Below, piece by piece: positions 21,387-33,472 of a stretch of DNA of 64,000 nucleotides. The DNA comes from Aotearoamyces nothofagi (Eukaryota > Ascomycota > Leotiomycetes > Leotiales > Tympanidaceae). A program made the position numbers and the translations under genes. Position 1 is the stretch's first letter. The number at the start of each line of letters is the position of its first letter. The notes under the pieces were generated by a model. The model had not been told where the DNA came from. It ran no database searches and saw nothing but the letters and a program-made list of their open reading frames with translations. The stretch covers positions 124,001-188,000 of the forward strand of contig JADDTR010000003.1 in the NCBI GenBank assembly GCA_015345905.1, in the 5' to 3' direction.

Positions 21387-24300
21387 ACCCTCACGCACGC
21401 CCTACCTCGCTCGTTAAACGCGGCTTGCACGGTACGGTATTCTGCCTGAGGCGCCTCGCTTTGCCTTGCCTGCCTACTCTGTCCACTCGGTCTTCTTTAC
21501 GGATCCTGCTACCAGGTGCCTGAGAGCCAAACTGAGCAGCCCCCCCGGTGGACCTGTAGTCCATGCCATGTGATATGATGTGATATGATGTGACATGATG
21601 TAATGGGCTGGGCGAGCCAGGCATGAGTATGGTTTCGTCTATATGCCATTTCTTTGCTCTGCGCTGTGGTTTGGGGGCTCGCGCTGCCGGAATAGCATCT
21701 GCTGCTTGCTGCTTGCTGCTTTCCGGTGCTGCAATCGGCGCTGCAATCGGCGCTGGCGGGTAGTCCGTCACAGGATGCCGTGCTGTGCTGTGCAGAGCTG
21801 TGCGTGCGGGCGCGGTGCCGTGCAGAACCAGTCCCGGCCAATCCCGGCGGGGGCCAGGTGTGGTGCAGTGCAGCAGGGGCGCCCCATCACGCAGCCAGCG
21901 TGCTTGCCATGCTGCACACCACCGGAGCATGCTCCGTCACCGTCGGTTACGGACTCGCCCTCCGCCGCCCTCAATTCTCCGTCGCCGCGTCGTCGCCGCG
22001 TCCCTTGCCGCTGCGGGCTGCCCGCGCTTCCAGCGTTATCAAACACCTGCCTGCGGCCAAAGTACCTACAGTACTGTACGTACTGTATCAGTGCCCCTTG
22101 TTGCCTCGGGTGCAGCGACACTGACGAGTGCTCCCGTCACGCATTGTACACGAGTAGTCGCTCTGGAGCTTCATGCGCGAGTACCGTATTGCCTGCCCTC
22201 CCTGGCGTGACGCGTCAGGGCGCCAGGCCGAGGAGGCGAGAAGGGTGACGGGAGCTCGAGTCCAGCAACGACCCAGCAGATGCATGGGGGCCCAAGACAG
22301 CATCCATTTCCAAGCGTTGTCTTAGCGTGTCATCTTCTTTCCTTCTTTTCTTCTTTTCTTCTGCTGTAGCTTGTGCTTTGCAGGGGAGGGGCGATACGAA
22401 AGTATGCGATTCAAGAAAATCTCCATTTCTGGATAGACACAGCGGCAAGTCATGGCTGCCATTGGAAAGTTGCAACGCTTGGACCGCAGGCGAGGCCGGG
22501 AGCACATGTGAGAGCGAGAACGTGTCCAGAGCGGCAGTGCTCGCTCGAGTCCTCGGATCCTCGAGTGATCACGTCACTCGTTCTACAGAGTATCTACCTC
22601 ACCTGTACCGTACTCTTCCGCTTCTGAAGGCCCCTTTCACAACAGTCGTGAGAAATGTCGCCGAGCTGGATGTCTGAGTCGCACAAACTAAGCAAGGTGT
22701 CCGTGTCCTTGCAACCTCCGAGGTCGCCGTATCGATTATTATTGGATCCACTGGTCCCCGGTGGCCACTCTTTTTCTGCTTTACTGAACTGTAGAGTGTC
22801 ATTTTCTTGAAGATCCGGGGTTGGATTGTTTCGGCAACGCCAGCCGCGGTGCTTCTCATGGCACTTTACTCAACAGCGCTTGCAGGGCCCTTGCCTACAG
22901 GGTCCTCGAGGAATTCCAGCCTGCACACTCTGAATCCCATAATCTGTGCTCAAATGATATGCAGGGGTCGATCACACCTTTTTTTTTTCTTTTTCTCACG
23001 CGCTCGAAGCTGCTGCTTGCTCAAGACGTGAGCATGTGTCGTTGGCATGACCTCGAAGCACTGTATGCCATGACATGTCGGATGCGGGATGTGACATGTG
23101 GCATGTAGGATATACTATAGCTTATACGATAGCATGACGTGACTTGGGGAAGCTTGTGCGACACCGCCTTCTGGTCTTGAGACTTGACAGACGGGTAGCA
23201 TCGCACAGGCCGGACGCGAGCACAGACAATATGGATATGCTCTGTCGGATCATTGTTGAGAAGGTTAGACACTACCAATTAGCTACCTTAATGACAGTAC
23301 TCCCGAGTTAAGAACGTCATACATTACCTTCTTTCTCTACCTCACTGTACTACCACGTTGGGAGAGTATTAATCCCAACCGCTTTGGCCAGTTCTTGAAA
23401 ATGATGCAACCAATAACATTTCGATAGCCTACCGACTATTGCCAAATCTGGGAAAGATTGCAGGATTTGATCTGTGCTCTTTCTGGGAAATTATTCCGGG
23501 GGCACCAAAGTAGAGCGTAGACGCCATATAAGAAGATATCCTAGATTAAAAGAGGGCCATTGAATGAATGGTACGAGATACGAATAAGGGGAGACGTATT
23601 GTACTAGGCGGTAGACTACAGACCGGAGGGTGCCTCCGTAGAAGATGGCATAGTTTAGCCATTCGGATTGTAACAACAGACCACCTTTTGCTCAGAATGC
23701 CTTGAATCGATTGAAATGGGACATTTCTCGGCATGGGCAATACTGTAAGAATCCTGTAACTCGCGGTGGTGGTGTGACTGTAGTCTGCTACCTGCTTGAT
23801 CATCATCATCATCATCATCATCATCCACATCCGCATGCGCTATAGAGTAATGTTTCCCGCGCATAGGGAGGGGATACTCCACAGAAGCCGTCTAGCGATA
23901 CAGAGACAACGGAGCGTCACTGCGTGGCAGGGATACGCGCTGGTATACTGTGCATAGCAAGACCTTCGTGGATATTTTGATGCCTTGATTTATAAAGCTG
24001 TACAGCACGAAGTATGTAGAGTAGTGTAGTGGTAGTTCCAGGCGTGTGCTCCACTAGCTAGAGCCCGTCTTTGCATATTTGGAGGTGCAAAATATAGATT
24101 GAATCGTCATCGAGCTCTCAGCCTACCATCAGCCTCCTTTCCATCAGATCTTTCCTATCAGTTTGCTATTCACTGAGGTCCTCGCCAGACGTATCTCGAG
24201 ATAATGGGTGCCCATCATCTTAGCGTGAGTGCTGAAGGTTGGCAGTTGAGACATCGGTCTTTGACGGTCGGCAGACAAACCGAATGGACGCAGATCCAGC

Positions 24301-25105
24301 AGATTCGATTTGTTACCGCACACACGGTGCACTGTGTACGTTGCTGTATCAGATGATGGAGTTCCATGGTAGCGAGTAAGGCAGGGTAGCATGGACAATG
24401 GACGGCAGATCTTTCGAGTGAGTGCTTACTCGCAGTTAGCTCACTTGGCTAAGGTCCTCAAGAATGCAGTCCAGCACTACCGCCCGCAGTAATGGCTTTC
24501 TCGCTCCAGGCTTTGCTGACGCGACGTCCAAGGCTCGATGAAATGTCGGTAATACCACAGTACTCTGATAAAATCGACAGTCCTACCAGGGAGATACTCG
24601 AAGTAGGTACTCCGCGGCATACTCCGGAGTAGCCAGTGTGTGGTGCCCGCCCGAGGATATGCTATCCGGCATTCCCATTCCAGTAAAGATCATTCCCGCT
24701 GCCATCCATCCATACTCTACGCTCGAGCAGATGCCAAGCACCGTACCGCCTATACTGCTCGCGGCTTTTGATTTACGCTGTGGTCGAAAAGGCACGAGTC
24801 GCCGATGATGATCCGAGGCTGTGTGAACTGCACGGTACCGTACATACCAAACACGCATGGCAGCCAGCATGATACACCCGACATGCTGAAGCACGTCGAC
24901 TCGAGTGCGAGCTGGCTGGGAATTACTTGCCTCGGCCAAGCCCGCGCGCGAGGCACGCCGGCAGCCCTACCGTGCCATGGGCACCCAAGAAGAATCGGAT
25001 CAGCAAGCCATGGCAGGCCATTGCAGATCCTCACGTGCTGCCCTCGCACACGAGATGGGGCGCGCCTGGCAAGGCCGAAGACCTGTCTGTGGAGAAGAGC
25101 ACCGT

Positions 25106-25147
25106 CACAGTAGAGCACAGTAGAGCACAGTAGAGCACAGTAGAGCA
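25106..25147. repeat. Decamer tandem repeat AGTAGAGCAC
   Basis: Four near-perfect 10-bp copies. Confidence 0.9.
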
Positions 25148-25310
25148 TTCGCCAGGCAGGCCCTGTAATCCGCGGGCTGCAAGCTGCAACACGCAGCACG
25201 CAGCACGCACAGCAGTATGGCACTGTGAAACAAGGACCCATCGAATTCTGCGCTTTAGCTTTGCGGAGAGGGTGCCGAGTCGTACTGTACGTGCCAGAGC
25301 CAGAGGTGCA

Positions 25311-25359
25311 TACTGTACTGTACTGCACTGTACTGTACTGCACTGTACTGTACTGCACA
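25311..25359. repeat. 15-mer tandem repeat TGTACTGTACTGCAC x3
   Basis: Three copies, built from the GTACTGTAC motif that is scattered through the intergenic DNA of this window. Confidence 0.9.
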
Positions 25360-26270
25360 GGACCGCTCGTCGGGGCGTACTCCTGGCTCCTTGCCGGGGC
25401 CGGATGCAGCTGGCAAGCCCGTCCTCTTGCTACTGTACTTACGTACCGTATACCTTGGGTTGTACAGAGCACCGTGAGCAGGTGATATCTGCCGCCAAAG
25501 CAGGTATACACAGCACAGTAAGTACAATTACATGCCTGACATGCAAAGCAAAGCGCGTCGTAGCTCACTCATGCTCTGGTGCCGTGCGGTGCTTGAGCAG
25601 AGCATGCGCCGCATACTTTGCACAGTACACGTCCTGCATGTAGTCGAGTACTCTGTCCTTGACCTCTTGTCCTGTCCCTGTCCTGGACGGCGCGGCAATG
25701 CCGAGCTGGCACATACTGTAGTAGCTACTGTACGGTACAGTACCTTTGACAGAACCCATGCCCCAGTCGGCACCTGCGCCGAAAAGGGACCCTTTCCTGC
25801 CATTTGCACTTCTCGTGCTCGTCAAGCATGCACTTGTGCATTCCGGCCGTGGCACGGAAAGCAGAATAGGCATGGAGACGGATATGCCCAGCTGCGAACC
25901 CACCCGGCCTAGGGCGTTGCTGGCGGGTCAGATTTCGCCTCTAACTGCCCTATAACGAGGGCCATCTGAAGCGTCGTGCGGCGGCTCAGGTGCTGGCTGG
26001 GTACTGGCCGACTGCACTGGCACCGGCTGTCCCTGGGCGCTGTAGGCGGTGCCGAGCCCGCGTCGCCCCCCCTTCAGGAGCTCCGGCACCGCACACGCCG
26101 ACGGCAGCGCAGCAGCAGCAGAGCACGAATACGGATACAGCACCGCGGCCTGCACCGCCAGCAGCTCTCGTCGAGGCGCTGTGCAGAGCCCGGGAATCCA
26201 GGAGTGCTGGCGTCGAGTCGTGGAGCTGCTGCGTGCACACGGCGGTCCAGGGCGGCCCAGAGTTACCAGT

Positions 26271-26354
26271 TGTCAGTGTCAGTGTCAGTGTCAGTGTCAG
26301 TGCCAGTGTCAGTGCCAGTGTCAGTGTCAGTGTCGGTGTCGGTGTCAGTATCAG
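26271..26354. repeat. Hexamer array GTCAGT, about 14 copies
   Basis: Mostly GTCAGT with GCCAGT and GTCGGT variants. It generates long but meaningless ORFs in all three plus frames. Confidence 0.92.
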
Positions 26355-26482
26355 TTATCAGGACCGTCCGGGTACGCAGGGCACGGCAGTGGTGGCAGCG
26401 GCCTCCGCCCCGTATCCGAAGATCTCATCGACACTGGAGCCACAGCCTCCACGTTCCGGCGGACGAGCCCGGTCACCAGGTA

Positions 26483-26508
26483 CGGCCACGGCCACGGCCA
26501 CGGCCACG
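26483..26508. repeat. Hexamer array CGGCCA x4
   Basis: Four perfect copies. Confidence 0.85.
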
Positions 26509-26900
26509 ACGGCGCAGGACGTGAGCGTCTCTTGCCCAGGAAAGATGCGCCCTCGGTCGCGCCCAAACCAGATGCATCGGACAGTGTCCTCGGGACTGGC
26601 TGTGCCGGGTGCCTGTGGGCAGATCGCGACTTCTCTCTGATGTGGTGCAGGAGGACTGCGGGCGGGCTACAGGAGGACTACAGGAGCACAGCAGTGGGCG
26701 CCAGGTCCTTGGTACAGCACTGCAGTCTGCAGTCTGCAGTCTGCAGCTGCGAGAAGACGGTGTGGGATGGCCAGGCTTGTCTGCGGCCCAGCTGGCAAGC
26801 CAGGAGTCGCCAGCTCGACGATGGCCGACACGCGGATATGTATATACATATTGCACGAGTTGCTCGCTATCGCTCTGCCACTGTATGAAGCTGGCTGCTT

Positions 26901-26953
26901 GTTCTGCTCTGCTCTGCTCTGTTCTGCTCTGCTCTGCTCTGTTCTGCTCTGCC
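26901..26953. repeat. 20-mer tandem repeat built of TCTGC units
   Basis: A 20-bp unit is repeated exactly at 26901-26920 and 26921-26940, with a further half unit after it. It is a higher-order repeat of the pentamer CTCTG, the reverse complement of the CAGAG array at 11246. Confidence 0.9.
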
Positions 26954-27059
26954 GTTACTGCGACGGTGCTGCCGGCTGTGCTGCTTCTCTGCGACGGTGC
27001 TGGCCAAGGTACTGACTGTACCTACAGTACCTGGGTCCACTAACCAACCGCCCAACCGC

Positions 27060-27450
27060 CTGACGATTTAAGTATTGTAGGCACCGTCACTCCCTAAATT
27101 CCCTTGCCAGCTAAACCACCTCGCCACCTGGACTGCCTAGACTGCCTAGCGACCTCAGTACTGTAGCTACCGTACAGCAACTACCTAGCCACCTAACCAC
27201 CTCACCACCCAACTACCCTGACTGCCTAACCACCAGAACTCCCTAGCTGCCTAGACGCCCCAGCTACCTCAGTACCGCAAGCACCGTAGCTACCGCCGCT
27301 ACCCTCACCACCTACCCTAAACTCCCTAACTCCCCAACTATCTCACTGCAGTTATGCCCTGACTCCCTACCTACCTAAGCCACCCAGCTAGCTGCCCTAA
27401 ACTCCCCAACTGACTGCCCTAAACCGCCCAGCTTCCTACCCTAAAACTCC
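27060..27450. repeat. Degenerate C/T/A-rich repeat (CTACCTAA/CTGCCTAG type)
   Basis: Dozens of loosely related 8-12 bp units such as CTAACCACC, CTGCCTAGA and CCCTAAACT. Almost free of G runs on the plus strand, and without a fixed period. Confidence 0.65.
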
Positions 27451-29097
27451 CCAACTCTCCTGCTGCTGCGACCGGCAGAGCCCTCCGCACCGCACCGCCC
27501 AGCCCCGTCCGCCGCCGCCGCCGCCGCTCTCTCCTCGCTCTCGTCCCTCTCCTCCCTCCCTCTCTCCCCCCCCCCCCTGCCGCCGCACCGCTGTCACTCA
27601 CACCCGGTAGCACCACTTCCTGGCGCGCTGCAAACCCGAGCAAACCCACAATCCACAATCCACATCTCGAACTTCCCAATCTCATTCATACATGTGCATC
27701 GATATTTCTCGGTTCTTCACTCTTAGATCTGCATGTCGGAGATGGCTCGAGCCCTCCGACCTGCAACCTGCAACCTGCAACCTGCACCCTGCGCGCCCCG
27801 TCGCCCTCCCTCGCTCTCCCTCGTACACACCGTGACGGGAATCCACCCTTCTCTAGCCCCCCCGATGCCCCATTCTCCCATCCTCCCATCCTGATTCTGA
27901 TCCTCCTCTTTCCCATTTTCTTCTTCTCCCCCCCCCCCTCCCTCCATCTCCAATCCCAATCCTGTTCTCCAATCCCAAGCATCCCCAACAACCACTCGCC
28001 CTTTGTTTTTTTTAAACCGTACATCAAGGCATAGAAACATCGCCTTTCCATTCTTGCTCGCCTCTTTTGTTGCCCTTTTGCCCTTTTGCTCTCTTACTCT
28101 CTTACTCTTTCTGCTCTCTTGCTCTCTTGCTCTCTGCTCTCTGCTCTCTACTCGCTGCCCTTGTTCTTTGCTCTATACATCCACCCTCCACCTTGCACCT
28201 CGTCTGTCCCTCTGCGCTTTCCGCTGTCCTCGGCCTCTTTTTTCCCTCATTGACCTCGACGGGCTCCTCCTCTTTTAGCGCATCTCCGAACGGTCGACTT
28301 GGGCTCTGCTCCGGTCCCAAGCCCGCCGCCGTGTCTCTCGTCCACGAAATATCGTGCTCTGGTGTACTACTGGGACCCGGACTGCGTCTTCCGCCTGCTA
28401 GCTTGCAGTGGATCAACAATCCCATCGTCCATCGTCCATCGTCCATCACCGTCGCCTTGCCCCAGCTTGCTGCTTTACTCCTGCAGCCTCCTGGAGACCC
28501 GAGCAATTCGTCGTCACTGCGCCACCGACCCTCAATAAAACACAGAGCTGGCCCCGGCTTACTCGCGTGTACTATCTATACCATCCGTACTTCTCCCGGT
28601 CTTCGACCTGCCGCAGCTCTCGATTACCCATCGCATCCTTGCCGAGCAATACCTACTCGTCCTATACTTGAACTCTATTTCGACCTAGACCTACCTACCT
28701 CACGTCTGTTACATGCGCCTCGACCTTGGACCTGCGACCCCGGATGGAGTAGCTCACACATACATCAACGCAGCCCGTCTCTGGAGACTTCAATTGCCTG
28801 CTGCGCATCATCTCTACTGCATATCCACCCCCGACACTGCTGCCATAAAGAAAGCCAGAGCTAGAAAAATCTGCTCTCGTCCTCCAGCCCAACCCTACGA
28901 ACAACCTGTCTATTCGAGGAATACACCACGCAAGGTGGCTGAACGGCACACTGGCGACGACAACGGAGTATATAACCCTTGAATCAAGGCACTATCCTCG
29001 ACAGCCAACAAGCCTTATTCCACGCCGCCCTGTTAGAGAACCTGCTCTCAAAAGACCCATACGTCTGGACGTGTTGAGCCAGATACCTCGCTGCTGT

Positions 29098-30970
29098 ATG
29101 ACTGAATTGGGCGAGATGTTCTCGGAGCTTGGCCTCAATCAGTATGTGGATATCTTCGTTGAACAAGGCTTCGACACGTGGGAGACAATCCTCGACATAA
29201 CCGAATCAGATTTGTAAGTCTTGGGTTCAAAAAACATAAAGGACAAGAGAACAAACCCCCTGATGTTCGAGCTTGAAGCTGATCATAATCCCTGTAGTGA
29301 TGCTCTAGGTGTAAAGCTCGGTCACCGCAGAGTATGTATCGTCGTTCACTTCGGCTCGGGTTTTACTGACTTCAATAAAGAAAATACAACGGAAAATCGC
29401 GAATTCCAGAGGTTTCTCGGAACATCGAGCTCTAGCATCGCCGCAGCCGCGGATAGAAGAGAGACTGCCTGATGCGAGCAAAGGAAATGCTTTGAAAATC
29501 GATGTGAAAGAGAGTGGAATGGTTAAAAATAACGGAAAGCGAAAATATAGACGGCATCCTAAGGTATGTTAACATGTTCTTGGGGATAAATACGTCTTGA
29601 GGAGCAAGTATGCAATACATTATGTGTTTACTGACGCACATCATGTAGCCGGACGAGAATGCACCTGAGCGGCCGCCTTCGGCCTACGTCATATTCTCTA
29701 ACAGTAAGTAAATCTCAGCCAACGAATTTGAAGCTACAAAGATTGAAGGTGGAATATAGAAATGCGCGAAAATCTGAAGGGTAGAAATCTATCTTTCACG
29801 GAAATCGCGAAACTTGTGGGCGAGAATTGGCAAAATCTGTCTCCCGACGAGAAGGAACCTTTCGAAACACAGGCTTTCAATGCGAAAGAAAAGCACAACA
29901 ATGAGCTCAGTGACTATAAGAAGACGGATAACTACAAAAAATATACTGAGTATTTAATGGACTTCAAGACAAAGCAAGCGAGCCAGCTGCAAGGGCCTGA
30001 AAGTACGTCTTCTAGCCATTCTAGTCTCTGATGTAGCATCCTGACCAATCCTCTTCTAGCAGCGACTACTGAATCTACGAAACGTCCCAAAATTGAAACT
30101 GAAACAAGTGGAGGCGGCAGTAGTGGAACGGGCAGTTGTACAAGCCACCAAGGTGATCCGGTCAACAGTCGTCCAAGTGATCGATCCGTTGCCTCTTCTC
30201 CCGCATGGTTTGGTTCCGGCAAGCCCTCTCCTTCATCTCAACACTGTGGAATACCAAATATTGCCCTCCCTCCGAGAGGTCCAAGTCAAGAATCGCCCAA
30301 TGCAAATTCGCCTCCAGTCCTGCCTGGATACAGGGACGCCATTTTCGGTACTACACAGCAGACACTTGCGTGGAGAGATGGCACCAGGGGTGCCAGCACA
30401 CGGAGCACAGACATTCCCTCAGCGGCATCTCAACACTTCCCACGGATGGCCACCAATGTCAACGAGCGGAAGCCAACCCAAGCAGGAACATACAGGGCTC
30501 CCGACTCTCCAAATTACATGGGATCTCATCTCCGAACTGGCCAAGGCTATACACCTCCATTGTTGACTCATGAGTCAACATCGCGATCCGCAGACTCTTC
30601 AGGCAGCAATAATTCTTATTACGCGCCGCGGACCCCTCTAGAGCCGTCAGTTGACAGGTCCCTGCCTCTGCCCTCATTCTTCCCTACCAAACAAGTAGTA
30701 GCATCATGTGACACTCAACTTCCGCCAATTCGACCAACCTCTCTTTCACCGCAATCTTCCCTCGCTATGTCCTATAACTCTCCATCGAGCATCGCACCCG
30801 TGGATTATTCTTCTAATGCTCGTCGTGGCTCTCAACTCTCGTCGTTTGCACCTCCCGATCAACCCCGGAAATTGAATCAGGTTGAGGACCTTGACCCCGT
30901 CAGTGCGCTCTTGAGAGCTGGCGAAATTGTCAACAGGAACAATCAAGACTGGCAAGCCGGATCCCGGTGA
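29098..30970 (+). CDS. SAM-domain plus HMG-box transcription regulator
   Basis: Six exons (29098-29213, 29298-29331, 29381-29563, 29649-29703, 29760-30002, 30060-30970) give 513 residues, all in phase. The first 60 residues form a SAM domain (LGEMFSELGLNQYVDIFVEQ, then DALGVKLGHRRKIQRKI across two junctions). An HMG box follows at about 116-195: ERPPSAYVIFSN, LSFTEIAKLVGENW, LSPDEKEPFE. The box bends DNA in the nucleus. The remaining 300 residues are disordered, rich in Ser, Pro and Gln, as in activation regions. Fungal SAM-HMG proteins form a small group related to MAT-type HMG regulators; a specific role cannot be read here. The start is the first ATG before the SAM helix. Exon 2 is only 34 nt. 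Upstream lies roughly 1 kb of pyrimidine-rich DNA that may be a long leader. Confidence 0.88.
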
Positions 30971-31795
30971 CTGGGCATATCCTTTATGATGATGCTTAAC
31001 TTTCATGCTATTAATATGCTGGCGATCCAACGCCTTAACTGCCTACAAATTGTGGAAAACAGTTACCGATGAGCCAGGATACAGGCCATATGACATTTAT
31101 TTTCTTTCGTACATACTTCTGATGCGCATTTGCGCCAACTTGTAGCGCTTGGCGTCTGGGAGCACGGAGGGGCGTCTATACGGAGCATTGGTCATGCGTT
31201 TTTGGCATGCTTATGATGATATCCACCCATATTGTTTTGGCCATATTGCTGACGAGTAAGCAATGTGATGCGAGCGGATGAGCGGACATTCACTATCGTA
31301 ACTAGATTCATGTTCAGTATACACTGAACACCGATTGGTCAATTATTAAGGAATTCACATAGTACTATACTAGATGTACTAGATGTACTAGATGTACTAG
31401 ATGTACTAGATGTACTAGATGTACTAAATGTACTAAATGTACTGTACTAAATTCATAGCACGTGATGTCTATATTTACTGTCACCATTAAAAATTTAGCC
31501 GTCTTACAGGCTCGGTTGTTCTGCATTGATATCACATCAAGACTTATATGTAGAACTTGAGAAGAGAACATAGAGGGCTATCATCACATTTATGGGGCAT
31601 GAAGATCATCTGTAGACAGGTCTTGCGCGTTATCGAGCTAACTTTTGGCCCGGTTTCTAAACTCCCCATTTATATGCTATGCATGAGCCAACATACAGAC
31701 AAAAAAAAAAGCTCGCAACGATATCTCGAGAATCGTGAGATGGCTACAACAGCCAACTTGTACCCATAGAACCTATAATAAAAATCATAGCGAAC
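30971..31795. other. Intergenic between convergent HMG-box and eIF2 gamma genes
   Basis: 3' flanks of two convergent genes, AT-rich, with a decamer array at 31366-31450. No coding exon seen. Confidence 0.5.
31366..31450. repeat. Decamer tandem repeat TGTACTAGAT, about 8 copies
   Basis: Regular 10-bp repeat, the last copies reading TGTACTAAAT and ending in TGTACTGTAC. One helical turn per unit. Lies in the shared 3' region of two convergent genes. Confidence 0.93.
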
Positions 31796-33472
31796 TTAGG
31801 AAGAAGAGCTTGGCTCCAGAGTTACGCCACTGCATTTATGATTAGTAACAGGTCTTAAGGAGAGGGAACGAACGAGGCGACTTACGCAGCAATGGTAGCC
31901 CATCCAATCAAACGCCAATGCTTCTCAATACGACGACTCAATGCAACCTTCTCTCCAGTATTCGTACATGCCGGGCTGGTGAGGACCAGCTTTGCGGCAT
32001 CTTGTCGTACAGCAACAACCTTTGCACCAGTAGCTGTTGATCCGATGTTTACCATGAGGACCTCGTTCTTTGCAAGCTTTGCAACCTTGGCTTGCTTGCC
32101 ATCAGCAGTCTTGACACCCAGCAGACGTCTGAGAAGGTAGTAGTTGACTTCAATCTCGACGTAGATATCTGGGAGTCTGCCCTTCAGGCCAAGCACGAAT
32201 CCGACGAGACGATCGGCACGACAGAGGGTGGGATCGATGCGGGTTCCAACACCAATGAGACCACCAGGAACGGCGTACTTGAGCTCGTTGTTCTCGGAGT
32301 TGAGAGTGACGATTCGGCTGAAGATGGGTGTGCATTGAATTGCTCCCTTCTCATCTCTAGTCACAATACCCGGCCGGATCTCAATCTCATCGCCGAGCTT
32401 GATGACACCATAGAGGATACTACCACCAGCAACACCTCCCTTCAGGTCTTCGATTTCCGCACCAGGCTTATTGACGTCAAAGGATCTGATGATAATCATG
32501 TGGGGGTCCATGGTAAAGTCTCGAATAGGGACTGGGATAGTCGTGACAATAGCTTCATTGATGGCATCGATATTAAACTTCAGTTGGGCAGATATTGGGA
32601 TAATTGGAGAGCGGTCAGCGACTGTTCCTCTGATGAACTTTAAGATTGACTGGTAATGCTGGTTCGCTCCCTCTTCTCGCATAAGATCGACCTTGTTTTG
32701 GAGGATGATGATCTTGTCGAGTTTCATAATCTCAATGGCTGCAAGATGCTCGGATGTTTGTGGTTGAGGGCAGGATTCGTTTCCGGCAATAAGAAGGAGG
32801 GCGGCATCCATAACCGCTGCGCCTGACAACATGGTGCTCATGAGAATATCGTGACCAGGGCAATCGACGAAGCTGTTCCTGTCAGCAAAAATTTCTCGGA
32901 AGGTACGGATAGAAAATCACTTACGAGACGTGTCTGAAGAGTCTGTATACACCTCCACATCCTTCTCTCTCGCACGGAGGATCAACCTCCTTCTCACTCT
33001 TGTAACTCCGGTAGCATCCAGGGCGGGGGCACTCTTCGTTATCGCACTTGTAGATCTTAGCATTGGCATAACCAAGCTTGATGGTAATATTTCGCTCTAG
33101 TTCGTTTTTGAATCGAACAGTCTGCACTCCTGATATCGCCTTGACAACTGTTGACTTTCCGTGCGCCACATGTCCGATGGTGCCAATATTGATTGTTGCT
33201 TGTCGCGCGATAATCTCTGGTGTCAGGGGTGTCAGGCTTTTGACATCGAGGTCTTTAGGCTCTGTTTGAGATGGCAGCGTTGGTCGTATAACTACTGGAG
33301 CTGGCTCCTTGTGTGATGAGGTCTTTTTGAGTGCAGACTTGCGCTCTAGCTTTTCTTCGATGTCCTCAACCTCGTCATTGAACTCATTTTGTGCCTCAAC
33401 GTTAGGAGATCCAGGGACAGATTCAGACTCAGAATCGACATCATTTCCGTATTTGTCACCGTTTGCCGCCAT
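31796..33472 (-). CDS. gcd11: Translation initiation factor eIF2 gamma subunit
   Basis: Exons 32925-33472, 31886-32872 and 31796-31829 give 522 residues. eIF2 gamma binds GTP and initiator Met-tRNA in the ternary complex. G motifs are clear: GHVAHGKST (100-108), DCPGHD, NKVDL and SAQLK. The zinc-knuckle segment with [11 protein letters not shown] and CEREGCGG is typical of the gamma subunit. The fungal N-terminal acidic extension (about 1-75) is present. The last exon is only 34 nt and supplies the conserved GVTL-type C-terminus (GVTLEPSSS); its intron has a perfect TTACTAAT branch site. If that intron is retained, translation stops directly after the donor codon, removing only the last ten or so residues. 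The start ATG 33472 gives MAANGD; the frame is open further upstream but that part looks like leader. Confidence 0.96.

Larger units (their letters stand above)
20647..29097. other. 8.4-kb gene-poor, repeat-rich region
   Basis: No gene could be supported. ORFs here are mostly created by tandem repeats and have no family signature. It is dotted with GTACAGTAC-like motifs and with at least ten tandem arrays; the main ones are listed. The part from about 28000 to 29097 is pyrimidine-rich (CTCTTGCTCT-type runs) and may be the long leader and promoter of the HMG-box gene. One exon-like stretch at 25565-25903 on the minus strand is discussed in the findings. Confidence 0.5.

Noticed and set aside
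21391-22248. Several long overlapping ORFs on both strands
   Set aside because: Four or more frames open at once in GC-rich DNA; none shows a recognisable domain or splice context.
24750-25568. 272-residue minus-strand ORF
   Set aside because: Contains repeat-derived YSTVQYSTVQ runs and no domain; competing frames are equally open.
26049-26888. 279-residue plus-strand ORF and overlapping ones
   Set aside because: Created largely by the GTCAGT and CGGCCA hexamer arrays, giving CQCQ- and GHGH-type runs; no family signature.
27301-27440. CCCTAA-like words suggesting a telomere or interstitial telomeric repeat
   Set aside because: Only isolated CCCTAAACT units inside a degenerate C/T/A-rich repeat; no run of TTAGGG/CCCTAA copies.
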